This document shows, in pieces, positions 9,276 through 18,174 of a stretch of 64,000 bases of DNA. Both the position numbers and the translations under genes were made by a program. Source of the stretch: Camelimonas fluminis (GTDB lineage: Bacteria > Pseudomonadota > Alphaproteobacteria > Rhizobiales > Beijerinckiaceae); assembly GCF_014656355.1 (NCBI RefSeq), contig NZ_BNCG01000015.1, positions 41,007 through 105,006 on the forward strand, read 5' to 3'. The notes beneath the pieces were generated by a model that was not told the DNA's origin, searched no databases, and worked only from the letters and a program-made list of their open reading frames with translations. How positions within the stretch are numbered: position 1 is the stretch's first letter; each line of letters begins with the position of its first letter.

Positions 9276-10835
9276 TCAACTGACCTGCCGTCCCTGGGTG
9301 TTCCAGAACGGCTCGCGAAGTTTGGCCTTGTCGACCTTGTTGACGCTTGACAGGGGCAGGCCGTCGTTCCGGAATTCGATGCTCCGGGGACATTTGTATC
9401 CCGCGATGAGCGACCGGCAATGGGCGATCAGCGCGTCGGCGTCCAGGTCGGCGCCTTCGCGCGGCAGGATCACCGCGTGCACCGCCTCGCCCCATGTGGC
9501 GTGCGGCACGGCGATGACCGCGCACTGGGCGACATCGGGATGTTGCAGAAGCGCGTTCTCCACTTCGGTGGAGTAGATGTTTTCTCCGCCGGAAATGATC
9601 ATGTCCTTGGTGCGGTCCACCACATACAGGTAGCCATCGGCATCGAACCGCCCCGCGTCGCCGGTATGCATCCAGCCGCCGCGCATGGCCGCCGCGCTCT
9701 GCTCCGGCTTGCGCCAGTATCCCAGCATCACGTTCGGCCCGCGCGCGATGATCTCACCGACCTCCCCTACAGGGAGCACGCGATCTTCCGCGTCAACGAT
9801 CCGCACCTCAACCCCGGGCGCAGGCCGCCCGGCCGATCGCAATCTGTGGCTCGTCGGGCCGTCCGGCTGGTGGTCCTCCGGCCCGAGACGCGCCACAAGA
9901 GGCGAGGTTTCCGTCATGCCGTAGGACTGGGCGAAACGGGCGTTGGGAAACCGGCGAATTGCCTCGCGCAGCAATGTCTCTGGCATCGGCGACGCGCCAT
10001 AGCTGATCAGCTCAAGGCTTGACAGGTCATGGGCGTCGAATTCGGGGTGGCGCATGACCATGGCGAGCATCGTGGGCACGAAGGTCGCGGCTGTCACCCG
10101 TTCCCTGGCGATCGTTCGCAGCACGTCGGCCGGCGCAAACGCCGGCAGCACGATATGCCGACCACCAGTCAGGGTTGTCGAAAACACCCGGCTGCCTGCC
10201 GCAAGATGAAACAGCGGCCCGGCATGCAGGCTTGCCGGAGGCGGAGTGGGGCCTGACGCCGTCATATGGCTGCGGATGCTCGCCAGCAGATTTGCGTGGC
10301 TCAGCATCACGCCCTTGGCGCGCCCGGTGGTGCCGCCCGTATAGAACAGGCAGGCGAGATCATCGTGACCGCGTTCGGCGTCGACGCAGGTGGGAGCCCG
10401 CGCCAGTTCGTCCTCATAAGACAGCATGCCAGCGGGGGCGGCGGCGTCCCCCGCGTACAGCACCAGTTTCAGGTCTGGCAGGGCCTGGCGGATGGGCTCG
10501 GCCAAGTGCGCGAAAGCGTCATCCACGATCAGGACGGCCGGCGCGGAATCCGCAGCCTGATAGAGCAGTTCCGGCAAGCTGTGCCGGGTATTCATGGGGC
10601 AGATGACGCCGCCGCTCCAGAGCGCGGCGTAGTAATACTCCAGATACCGGTGGCTGCTGTGCCCCAGCATGGCGATGCGATCTCCAGCGCCGGCGCCATG
10701 GGCGCGGAAGACGGACGCCAGGCGCGCCACCCGGTCGCCGAACTGGCTCCAGGTCCAGCGCTGCTCGCCAAAAACCACGGCGACGGCGTCTCCCTGCCCG
10801 TCACGGGCGCGCCTCAGGCCCTCGGTCAGATGCAT
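9276..10835 (-). CDS. AMP-forming long/medium-chain acyl-CoA ligase
   Basis: A 519-residue ANL-superfamily enzyme that activates a carboxylic acid with ATP and CoA. The phosphate-binding loop YTGGTTGRAKG is at about residues 165-175, the adenylate-contacting motif QSYGMTETSP follows, and the hinge region appears as DRTKDMIISGGENIY. The ATG at 10835 is preceded by GGAGG with good spacing, and the N terminus then matches the family. The frame stays open for a further 399 bases upstream but enters the SDR gene and has no family resemblance, so it was not used. The SDR lies upstream on the same strand after a 298-base gap in which I recognise nothing. Fatty-acid or aromatic-acid degradation is a reasonable inference; the substrate is unknown. 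Confidence 0.9.
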   Translation of the reverse strand: MHLTEGLRRARDGQGDAVAVVFGEQRWTWSQFGDRVARLASVFRAHGAGAGDRIAMLGHSSHRYLEYYYAALWSGGVICPMNTRHSLPELLYQAADSAPAVLIVDDAFAHLAEPIRQALPDLKLVLYAGDAAAPAGMLSYEDELARAPTCVDAERGHDDLACLFYTGGTTGRAKGVMLSHANLLASIRSHMTASGPTPPPASLHAGPLFHLAAGSRVFSTTLTGGRHIVLPAFAPADVLRTIARERVTAATFVPTMLAMVMRHPEFDAHDLSSLELISYGASPMPETLLREAIRRFPNARFAQSYGMTETSPLVARLGPEDHQPDGPTSHRLRSAGRPAPGVEVRIVDAEDRVLPVGEVGEIIARGPNVMLGYWRKPEQSAAAMRGGWMHTGDAGRFDADGYLYVVDRTKDMIISGGENIYSTEVENALLQHPDVAQCAVIAVPHATWGEAVHAVILPREGADLDADALIAHCRSLIAGYKCPRSIEFRNDGLPLSSVNKVDKAKLREPFWNTQGRQVS

Positions 10836-11133
10836 CAGTTCCTCCACGATTAGGGGTTTCGGGCGTGTGAACGCGGGCCCAGCGCCCGTCTGGAAATGTC
10901 GGCCAGGTCGATCCGGTGCGTCTTCCCGCCAGCCACGCCGGCAATCCCGGGCGTAAACAATCGCCGCCATCATCAACGGATGCTGGCGATTGTCTCCGGA
11001 CATGGCGCGGTGGGACAGGACGCAGAAACCTCGCGCCGGATCGCCGCCGCCAAATTCCCGGACGGGCCCCACGCCGGGAAGCCAGGCGGTCGCGATGTCG
11101 CGGACATGACGGCGACCGCCCGGATGCCAAAGA

Positions 11134-11958
11134 TCAGACGCCGCCGTTGACCACCAGGCATTGACCGCTGACGTAGTCGCTGTCCGGGCTGCAGAACAGG
11201 TAGACAGAGCCGGCTGCCTCTTCCGGAGTTCCACCCCGACCGAGAGGGATCATCTGGTTCAGCGCCGCAAGCCGGCCGCCCTGGACGCCGACCTTGATCT
11301 GCCTGCCATCGACATCAATCTCGCCGCTTTCACCCGCCTGCAGAGGTTGGGTCAACCGCGTCTGGATGTAGCCGAACGCCACCGCATTGACGGTGACGGC
11401 ATAACGTCCCCACTCCTTGGCGACAGCCTTGGTGAGCCCGACCACGCCAGCCTTGGCGGATGAGTAGTTCGACTGTCCGGCGTTGCCGTTCACCCCCGAT
11501 GTCGATGAGATGTTGACGACCTTGCGCACCACACGCTCGCCCCTGCCCTTTTCGGCCTCGGTCGCCGTTTTCAGGTGATCAAAAAAGGCGCGCAAGATCC
11601 GGAATGGCGCGCTCAGGTGCAGATCAATAATCGTATCCCATTGCTCGTCCGACATTTTCTGGATGACGTTGTCCCACGTATAACCGGCATTGTTCACCAG
11701 TATGTGGCAATCGCCGAAGTTTTCGACGGCGGTCTGGACAATGCGCGGGCCGAAGTCCTTGCTGGACACGTCGCCCGTGCAGGCGACGGCCTTGCCGCCG
11801 CCATCCCTGATCAGCGCCACCGTTTCCGCTGCTGGCGCCTCATCCAGATCATTGACAACGATGCTCGCGCCTTCTCTGGCCAGACGCAGCGCGATCTGCT
11901 GCCCGATTCCACGACCAGACCCCGTAACGATCGCGACGCGACCTTCAAGCTGACCCAT
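11134..11958 (-). CDS. Short-chain dehydrogenase/reductase (3-oxoacyl reductase-like)
   Basis: A 274-residue classical SDR. The NAD(P)-binding motif TGSGRGIG is at residues 12-19, NNAG at 89-92, and the catalytic residues are Ser151/152, Tyr165 and Lys169 (YSSAK). Length is normal apart from two short insertions, one of them Glu/Lys/Arg-rich (about 131-145). Start: ATG at 11958 is favoured because AAGGGATGG lies upstream at suitable spacing; ATG at 11967 would add three residues. It is the first gene of a leftward set with the acyl-CoA ligase and is divergent from a TetR gene, with a palindrome at 12171-12196 between them. Together these suggest a small fatty-acyl or hydroxyacyl-CoA catabolic unit under TetR control (inference). 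Confidence 0.9.
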   Translation of the reverse strand: MGQLEGRVAIVTGSGRGIGQQIALRLAREGASIVVNDLDEAPAAETVALIRDGGGKAVACTGDVSSKDFGPRIVQTAVENFGDCHILVNNAGYTWDNVIQKMSDEQWDTIIDLHLSAPFRILRAFFDHLKTATEAEKGRGERVVRKVVNISSTSGVNGNAGQSNYSSAKAGVVGLTKAVAKEWGRYAVTVNAVAFGYIQTRLTQPLQAGESGEIDVDGRQIKVGVQGGRLAALNQMIPLGRGGTPEEAAGSVYLFCSPDSDYVSGQCLVVNGGV

Positions 11959-12170
11959 ATGTTCCATCCCTTGTCTTCCGGCCTGTTGTTCAGGCTGCGG
12001 CATTGTCGAAAGTCCCGCCCCATCCGCGACGCCCTGCGCCGGAGCACAACCGCGCGCACGCAATATGGGGGCTCCCCTGATGTTGGCGATGGAGCGGCCC
12101 CGGCCGCCCGAACCCGCCAGCCCCCCCGTAAACCAACACATCGCGCGGCGTGGTCATCTGGACGTCCAAA

Positions 12171-12196
12171 AATTTTATTGAACGTTCATTAAAATT
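12171..12196. promoter_or_regulatory. Palindromic operator, probable TetR binding site
   Basis: A 26-base near-perfect palindrome (one mismatched pair) centred on TGAACGTTCA with AT-rich flanks AATTTTA and TAAAATT. It sits between the divergent SDR and TetR genes, the classic place for autoregulation. The decamer resembles sites of fatty-acid-type TetR repressors. A smaller palindrome, CGTATATACG, lies at 12239-12248 near the TetR start. Confidence 0.65.
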
Positions 12197-12267
12197 GATA
12201 TGTAGTGAAACGCGTGTCAACAGCGCGTTCTTGTGAAACGTATATACGAACGGGGCCGTCGGCTTTC

Positions 12268-12882
12268 ATGGACACATCGGTGCGGGTGAAGCGATATCAG
12301 GACAAGCGTCAGGAGGTTCTGCGGGTCGCAGGCCGCGTATTCGCGCGGCGAGGCTATCACAATACATCCCTGAATCACATTGGCGCGGAGCTCGGAACCA
12401 CTGCGGCAGCCCTGTATTATTACGCCAAATCCAAAGACCAGCTGCTCGACAACTGCCGTAAACTGGCCCTTCAGTCGATCGAAGCGGCATTGGTTGAGGG
12501 GAAACAGAAGGGCGCCAACGGGTATGGCCAGGTTCGCATCTTTTTCGAACGCTATGCGGAGTTGATCTGTAGTGACTTCGGCCGTTGCCTTGTCCTGATC
12601 AATCTCAACGATATTCCCCAACCGTTGCGTGACAGCAGCCGGGAACGCCAGCGCGCGCTCCATCGCGATGTCCGCAATCTTGTGCACGCCGGAATCGAAG
12701 ATGGATCCATCCGCCCCTGCGATCCGTCGTTGATAACCAGCATGCTGTTTGGCGCCTTCAACCACCTGACAAAATGGTGGAGCCCTGACGGCCCACGTTC
12801 GTTACAGGCCGTGGCGACGTCCTATCTGGACGCGCTTGCCACGGGAATTGCGCCACATGGAGCGCCCACGACCGGTCATTAG
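12268..12882 (+). CDS. TetR-family transcriptional regulator
   Basis: A 204-residue regulator. The N-terminal helix-turn-helix is clear: VFARRGYHNTSL followed by IGAELGTTAAALYYYAKSK at about residues 22-60, the canonical TetR layout ending in the aromatic-rich recognition helix. The rest is the helical ligand-binding domain, which does not reveal the effector. The ATG at 12268 gives the usual short N-terminal arm; an in-frame ATG at 12205 would add 21 residues and overlaps the operator region. It is divergent from the SDR/ligase genes and followed 69 bases later by a substrate-binding protein gene. By position it is the likely repressor of both directions, perhaps responding to an acyl-CoA (inference). 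Confidence 0.88.
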   Translation: MDTSVRVKRYQDKRQEVLRVAGRVFARRGYHNTSLNHIGAELGTTAAALYYYAKSKDQLLDNCRKLALQSIEAALVEGKQKGANGYGQVRIFFERYAELICSDFGRCLVLINLNDIPQPLRDSSRERQRALHRDVRNLVHAGIEDGSIRPCDPSLITSMLFGAFNHLTKWWSPDGPRSLQAVATSYLDALATGIAPHGAPTTGH

Positions 12883-12951
12883 GGAGACGACCGGCGTCTG
12901 GATGCTCCCAAACCCAGCACGATCAATGATCGTCGGCATGAGGAGAGGACG

Positions 12952-14172
12952 ATGTCAGGCATCCGATCTGTTCTGGCTCCAGCATTTGCCGCCGCAGCGA
13001 TGCTGTCCTGCGGCGCCCCCTCTGGAGCGGCGGAATACAGCAAAGGCGCGAATGACCGGGAAATCAGGATTGGTCATACCGTGCCCTATAGCGGGCCTGC
13101 ATCGGCCTATGGCGCTGTCGGGCTGCTCACCGCCGCGTACTATGAGATGATCAATGCGCGTGGCGGCGTTAACGGACGCAAGATCAGGTTCATCAGCCTG
13201 GACGACGCGTACAATCCGGCGAAAACAGTTGAGCAGACCCGCAAGCTTGTCGAGCAGGACGATGTGTTCGCCATGATCGGCCAGGTCGGCACAGTCACCA
13301 GCTCTGCTGTCCAGAAATATCTGAACAGCAGAAAAATTCCTCAACTGCTCATCGCCTCCGGCGCCTCGAAGTGGAATGATCCAAAGAACTATCCATACTC
13401 AACAGCGCTTTATGCGCTCTATGAGATGGAAGGGCGGGTGTTCGCCCAGTACCTCCTGAAGCACAACCCCGGCGCCAGGGTGAGCATCCTGATCCAGAAT
13501 GACGACGCCGGGCGTGACTACGCGAAGGGCTTCAAGGATGGGCTGGGAGCGGCGGCGGCGAAGATGGTTGTCAGGGAGCTCAGCTACGAAACATCGGACA
13601 CAACCATCGATTCCCAGATCGTCGCCCTGAAGGCCTCCGGCGCTGACACGCTGTTCATGATGGCGACGCCCAAATTCGGCGCCCAGGCGATCCGGAAAAT
13701 CGCGGAGACCGGCTGGAAACCAGCGGTCTACCTTGCAGCGGTCACAGCGTCCATCGGAACGGTCCTCCAGCCAGCTGGCCCGGAGAACGCGAAGGGCTTC
13801 ATGAGCGCGTTCGCCTTCAAACGCGCCGACGATCCACTCTGGGCCAACACGCCGGATGTGATCGCATACAAGAAATTCTTCGCAGACTGGTACAAGAGCG
13901 GCAATATCTCGGAATGCAGTAATGTTATCGCCTATGCAACCGCCTATCTGACGGTGCGCCTGCTGGAGCGGTGCGGAGATAATCTGACGCGCGAAAATTT
14001 GCTGAAACAGGCGACAACCCTTTCAGACGTTGAGTTGCCCTTGCTGCTGCCTGGCATCAAGGTAAATACATCGCCTGATGACTACTCGCCCATCCGGCAG
14101 ATGCAGATCGGACGCTTCAACGGCGCGAGCTGGGTTATGGAAGGTGAGTTGATCAGCGCTGACATGCGATGA
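12952..14172 (+). CDS. Type I periplasmic substrate-binding protein of an ABC transporter (LivK/amide-like)
   Basis: A 406-residue exported binding protein. Residues 1-26 form a signal peptide (hydrophobic core AFAAAAMLS, cleavage probably after SGA). The mature part starts with the family signature IRIGHTVPYSGPASAYG and contains GGVNGRKI and KTVEQTRKLVEQDDVFA, typical of Leu/Ile/Val-type receptors. AGGAGAGG precedes the ATG. No permease or ATPase gene accompanies it. It is clearly paralogous to the protein at 42684-43892, sharing these motifs almost word for word. Its ligand may be a carboxylic acid, given the acyl-CoA ligase next door (inference). Confidence 0.9.
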   Translation: MSGIRSVLAPAFAAAAMLSCGAPSGAAEYSKGANDREIRIGHTVPYSGPASAYGAVGLLTAAYYEMINARGGVNGRKIRFISLDDAYNPAKTVEQTRKLVEQDDVFAMIGQVGTVTSSAVQKYLNSRKIPQLLIASGASKWNDPKNYPYSTALYALYEMEGRVFAQYLLKHNPGARVSILIQNDDAGRDYAKGFKDGLGAAAAKMVVRELSYETSDTTIDSQIVALKASGADTLFMMATPKFGAQAIRKIAETGWKPAVYLAAVTASIGTVLQPAGPENAKGFMSAFAFKRADDPLWANTPDVIAYKKFFADWYKSGNISECSNVIAYATAYLTVRLLERCGDNLTRENLLKQATTLSDVELPLLLPGIKVNTSPDDYSPIRQMQIGRFNGASWVMEGELISADMR

Positions 14173-14687
14173 GCATGGTTTCAGGATTGCAAAATCAGGC
14201 GGTGGGCGCGGTAACGGCAACCTTCCTGCCTGGGCGGAAGCCTGGCGGCGCGCCGCCGCCATCTGCCAGCGCCCATTTGCCTGCTCACCGGCGCGAGACC
14301 TGGCGGGCATGGCCGACCGGCCGCCCGCAGTGGACTCCACCTCACGTCCAGAGTGCGTTCAACGCCGTGGAGGCCCTGGGCTGTGGGGATAGCTCACCAG
14401 TTTTAGTGCAGATGCGCCGCCGAAATTGACAACAGAAGCCGGAATTGCTGCGGTCTTTTTGGGGTGGGTCGGGCGCAGCCCTCACCCCACAACTTGATAT
14501 GGCAACGCCAACGCGCTATAGCACTATTTAGTCGGTATTTCGATCTGCAAGCGTCGTTTTATACATCGAAGCGACAGATAAAGCAACAATCTGATCAACA
14601 CTCATGCAGCACTCACTTTAATATTAGATATGGGCAGGAAACCAAAGAAACATCTCATTTTGCGGCGGATGAGATCACTTAAACTGC
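14173..14687. other. Intergenic region, AT-rich right half
   Basis: No gene recognised. The left part is GC-rich like the surroundings. From about 14500 the sequence becomes strikingly AT-rich up to the next start. No clear terminator or operator is visible. Confidence 0.5.
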
Positions 14688-16511
14688 ATGACAGCAATGA
14701 ACACCATGCTTCCTGATGAGAAAATCGTCCTGGCAGTCGACGAATTGCGGCGGATTCTCAACTCGGAGCAATTCACGAATGCACCGATTGTACGCGCGTT
14801 CCTGGAGTTTGTCGTAACCGAGACGCTCCATGGGCGCGGCGCCCGTCTCAAGGCCTATACTATCGCCGTTGAAGGATTCGGAAGAAGCCCCGGGTTCGAT
14901 CCGTCCAGCGACACAATTGTGCGCACGACGGCCGGGCGCGTCAGGAAGGCGTTACAGGCCTACTACCAGACATCCGAAACAGCCCCCCTCGTGATCATCA
15001 GCTTGCCGAAAGGCGGCTACACACCCACCTTCAGCATTCCGGACGCCCCCCGACAGCCCAATCCGGCAATGCCGTCGCCAGACTTCTCAGCCAGGATTGC
15101 GCCGGAGCCAGACGCTCCCGAACCAGGCGCGGCGGCCCTTTCGCTGTCCACCCGCGGGCGCGCGTTCCACAGGGGCATTTTGCTGGCGGCCTGCGGGTTG
15201 CCCGTTATCGCCTTTAGCCTGATGGCCTTCCCTGGATGGCGGCAGAAAGCGGCGCCGATACCCGAACATCTCATTATCGACGTTCAGCCCGTCGAATATG
15301 CCGGAGAGCAGGCGCGCCTGCTTGCCCGGGAAATTGATATCCGTTTAGCCCCGGCCCTTTCTCGCATCAAGCTCGCGGAGGTCATCCCGCCTGGGGCGTC
15401 AGGCGAAATGGCCGGGCGCGTGCCAACGACAAAAAATGATCCGGGGAACAGCATCGTCTTTGATTTGGCTGGAAGCATCACGAATGGCGCAACGCCCGAA
15501 CTGATCTGGAAACTGAAAGACACCGCCTCCAACCGCATCCTCTGGTCTTCGAGAGAAAACCTGTCAGAGCTGACCGCAACGTCAATCAATGTAGCGATTG
15601 ATAAAATAGCTTTTCAGATCCTGGGCACAGGGGCCGCCGCATCATCGACATTCGAAAGGTATCGCGGAAATTTCCTTTCAAGGCCAACCTGCCTGTTCCG
15701 CGCCCAGATCGATGAAATTATTGCAAACGATATAGCTTACCTCAAGATTCGTGAATGCCTGGAAAAAATTGTTAATTCCAATCCAAAAGACGCCGCAACG
15801 TGGGCTGTATTAAGTAACTTATATACGGTCAGATCATTATATTATCTAAAAGGCGACCGAAAGCAGCGGGCATTGCTCATTGAGCATGCCGACCAGGCAG
15901 CACAAAAGGCGGCGGAGCTTGCACCTGAAAGCTATTTGACAAAGATCGCGCTCATGCGGCTTTCCCTCCGTCAGGGGAAGATTGCGGAATTCGACGCGCT
16001 TCAGCGAGAAATTCGGAAAAACTATCCAGGTGACATCTATTCACAAATTCGTATCGCGGATCGCCTTGCAAGATTGCGACGCAGCGGGGAAGCGCTTGAA
16101 ATTTTCAACCGGGCGCGGCATGACTTCGGGATCAATCTCAAGAACTGGGCGCCCCCGATTACAATCGCCTATTTTGCGGAGGGTGATTATGTTCAAGCTT
16201 ATCGGGAAATGCTTCACATAACATCGGATCTTCGTTTCGCACTTGTCCTCAAAATTGCGGTTCTTGGAAAACTCGACAAGACGACTGAAGCTGCGCCGGT
16301 TATTCGCAAGCTGATGGAAACGAACCCTGACATTAAAACAACTTTCCACCCCTGGTTGAACGAAATTGGTTGGGACAAACAGCTTGTTCGGGACATCGGA
16401 GATGGCCTCGCCAAAGCTGGTCTTGTCGTCGATCCTGCCGCCAACGTTGGCGCGGGCGGTGCACCGCCTGGCGACCAGACGGCGTCCAGAACGTCGGGAA
16501 GCCTTGACTGA
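14688..16511 (+). CDS. Membrane-anchored winged-helix-like / TPR protein
   Basis: A 607-residue protein of unknown function. Residues ~10-110 match the winged-helix-type domain found at the N terminus of many alphaproteobacterial adenylate-cyclase-like and TPR proteins: LKAYTIAVEGFGRSPGFDP, then VRTTAGRVRKALQAYY and LPKGGYTPTF. A Pro/Ala-rich linker leads to one membrane segment at ~162-180 (GILLAACGLPVIAFSLMAF). A periplasmic-looking middle domain follows, and the C-terminal ~230 residues contain helical TPR-like repeats. This is a ToxR/CadC-like topology: cytoplasmic DNA-binding-like head, one TM, outer sensor. No cyclase domain is present. Start is uncertain among ATGs at 14688, 14697 and 14706; none has a good ribosome binding site. 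The middle is less GC-rich than its neighbours. Confidence 0.75.
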   Translation: MTAMNTMLPDEKIVLAVDELRRILNSEQFTNAPIVRAFLEFVVTETLHGRGARLKAYTIAVEGFGRSPGFDPSSDTIVRTTAGRVRKALQAYYQTSETAPLVIISLPKGGYTPTFSIPDAPRQPNPAMPSPDFSARIAPEPDAPEPGAAALSLSTRGRAFHRGILLAACGLPVIAFSLMAFPGWRQKAAPIPEHLIIDVQPVEYAGEQARLLAREIDIRLAPALSRIKLAEVIPPGASGEMAGRVPTTKNDPGNSIVFDLAGSITNGATPELIWKLKDTASNRILWSSRENLSELTATSINVAIDKIAFQILGTGAAASSTFERYRGNFLSRPTCLFRAQIDEIIANDIAYLKIRECLEKIVNSNPKDAATWAVLSNLYTVRSLYYLKGDRKQRALLIEHADQAAQKAAELAPESYLTKIALMRLSLRQGKIAEFDALQREIRKNYPGDIYSQIRIADRLARLRRSGEALEIFNRARHDFGINLKNWAPPITIAYFAEGDYVQAYREMLHITSDLRFALVLKIAVLGKLDKTTEAAPVIRKLMETNPDIKTTFHPWLNEIGWDKQLVRDIGDGLAKAGLVVDPAANVGAGGAPPGDQTASRTSGSLD

Positions 16512-16585
16512 AGGCGGCCATCCGCCTGCTTTGCCTGGTCATCCACAATCAGCGGTGGCTGCGGCGTGAACAGTTGGATCAACGG

Positions 16586-17584
16586 TCAACGACACACCTC
16601 CCCTTCCCCAACGGCGTCCCAGCGGATGCGGCTGCGCCCTGCCGCCGCGGCAGCGATGTCGGCTCCTTTCTTGACTTGGGCAAAGACCAGCGATGCAACC
16701 GTTTCCTGCAGATCGACAAACTTCGGCAGGATTTCGATCGCCCGTCCACCGGGCGCGTGGATGATAAACAACCCCCGTTCCCGCCCGGCCTCTATCATGC
16801 GCCGGATATGGGCCCGTGAAACCGTGAAGCTCAACGCAAGGCGCTCATAGGGGTAGCTGATGACGCGGGAACCGTTGCTCTGCTTCACAAAGGCAAGCCA
16901 TAGCTTGAGCATCACCTGATGGCCGGCGATCTGGTCCATGAAGTAGCTGGCGTCCTCGACAGCGGGAGGAACGCGGACGCCGCCCAGATACTGGTTAACC
17001 GCCTCGACCGCGATGCGGCCCTGGAAATCAGGATCGGTTTGCAGCACGGCCAGATAGTCGGCGCCATCGGACAGCATCTGCACGGTCTCCAGGGTCATTC
17101 TGGTATATATCTGGCTGAGCCCGCTCCCCTTCTCGGTCGGCTCGAGAAGCCTGATCCGTCGGTCTTCGGGCGCCTCCGCCTGGCGCCAGTAGCCCAGCCG
17201 CTTCGTCAGGCCGACATAAGCAGCGACACGGTTGGGGCTGGCCAGGCCTGTGCGGACTGCAAAGGTTTTGGCGCGGGTCAGGGTGGCGCCCGAGCGTGAG
17301 TCCGCCGGATCTCGCGACAGGTGCATCGCAGACAACGCGACGCCCACAAGCAGTAAAGCCTCTTCGCTGATCACGCGAACCCGGTCGGGCGCGTTCTCAA
17401 GCAGGCTGGTCATGGATTCTGCGTAGCGCCGCAACGCGTCCTGGAAAGCCGGGTGCGCCCTGAGGCTTGCAGCGTCCCTTGTCAGCCATTCCGGGAGCTT
17501 CTGTTTCAGGACGCCGTCGAAAACACCGGGAGGAAGAACGGGCACCGGCTCGTCTGGTGACGCGACGCAGGTTTCACCAGACAT
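16586..17584 (-). CDS. Uncharacterised protein with two winged-helix-like segments
   Basis: A 332-residue protein from an ATG at 17584 with AAGGGA upstream; a frame extending to 17788 was not used because the added residues are Pro/Arg-rich and have no start signal. Two segments look like winged helices of the MarR type: one around residues 100-160 (LTRAKTFAVRTGLASPNRVA, then GYWRQAEAPEDRRIRLLEPT) and one near the C terminus (LSFTVSRAHIRRMIEAGRER, then GRAIEILPKF). I do not recognise the family; a DNA-binding regulator is a guess from fold-like features. It converges with the TPR protein gene, leaving 74 bases between their stops. Confidence 0.7.
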   Translation of the reverse strand: MSGETCVASPDEPVPVLPPGVFDGVLKQKLPEWLTRDAASLRAHPAFQDALRRYAESMTSLLENAPDRVRVISEEALLLVGVALSAMHLSRDPADSRSGATLTRAKTFAVRTGLASPNRVAAYVGLTKRLGYWRQAEAPEDRRIRLLEPTEKGSGLSQIYTRMTLETVQMLSDGADYLAVLQTDPDFQGRIAVEAVNQYLGGVRVPPAVEDASYFMDQIAGHQVMLKLWLAFVKQSNGSRVISYPYERLALSFTVSRAHIRRMIEAGRERGLFIIHAPGGRAIEILPKFVDLQETVASLVFAQVKKGADIAAAAAGRSRIRWDAVGEGEVCR

Positions 17585-18174
17585 ATTTCCCTTTCCGGGC
17601 GGTGACAGCCACAGACACCAGTTCCCTCCAGAGTCACGCCTCCGGTTGTGCAGCCACATCCGAAGCCGGGTCCGCTGTGTCATTGGCGCTGGCGGCCGCA
17701 ATGGTCGGGGTGCTCGTGCGGTCGGATCGCCTGGGGCGACCTGGGCGGGGGTAAAGATCGTGGAGACCGTTGCGCCCGGCTTGAGCAACCTGGGTGGCGG
17801 GTGGTCGTTGGTCAGGACACCGCCAACGTCGGGGCCGATCTATGCATCTGGCTACATGTCGTCGAAAGTGACAGCAGGTGCTGTCACTGTGACAATTGCG
17901 ATCACCAAACCGCAACCAGGGCTCAATATCCGTTGATCAGAGCCGGGCAATGACAGTCACTGCAATCCACATGGCTGAAAAGACATGAGGACAGCGGCCG
18001 CATCGTGTCGCAATACGCCGTCATTCTTTGCGTGTTGCGAACGGAATCCGGATCGGCCCTGGGGGGCAGGCGCCTGCCGCATGGTTATGTGGTGGCAAGC
18101 CACAGATTGCCTTGCGGAATGCGCCCTGGAGCGTTGGGATCGTCTGGGAGGCCGCGGGATCTCCGCGTCGCTTC
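17585..18174. other. Intergenic region with inverted repeats
   Basis: 590 bases without a convincing gene. The only notable structure is the GTGACA/TGTCAC cluster listed separately. Confidence 0.5.
17868..17894. promoter_or_regulatory. Overlapping GTGACA/TGTCAC palindromes
   Basis: GTGACAGCA and TGCTGTCAC form perfect 9-base arms two bases apart (17868-17887). The second arm also belongs to the palindrome TGTCACTGTGACA (17882-17894). It lies about 290 bases upstream of the minus-strand gene at 17584. It could be an operator or a small hairpin. Confidence 0.4.

Noticed and set aside
10836..11234. N-terminal extension of the acyl-CoA ligase by 133 residues
   Set aside because: It runs into the SDR gene, has no family similarity, and the ATG at 10835 has GGAGG at good spacing.
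17634..17953. Several 90-100 codon frames on both strands in the 17.6-18.0 kb gap
   Set aside because: No start signals, no family resemblance and mutually overlapping.
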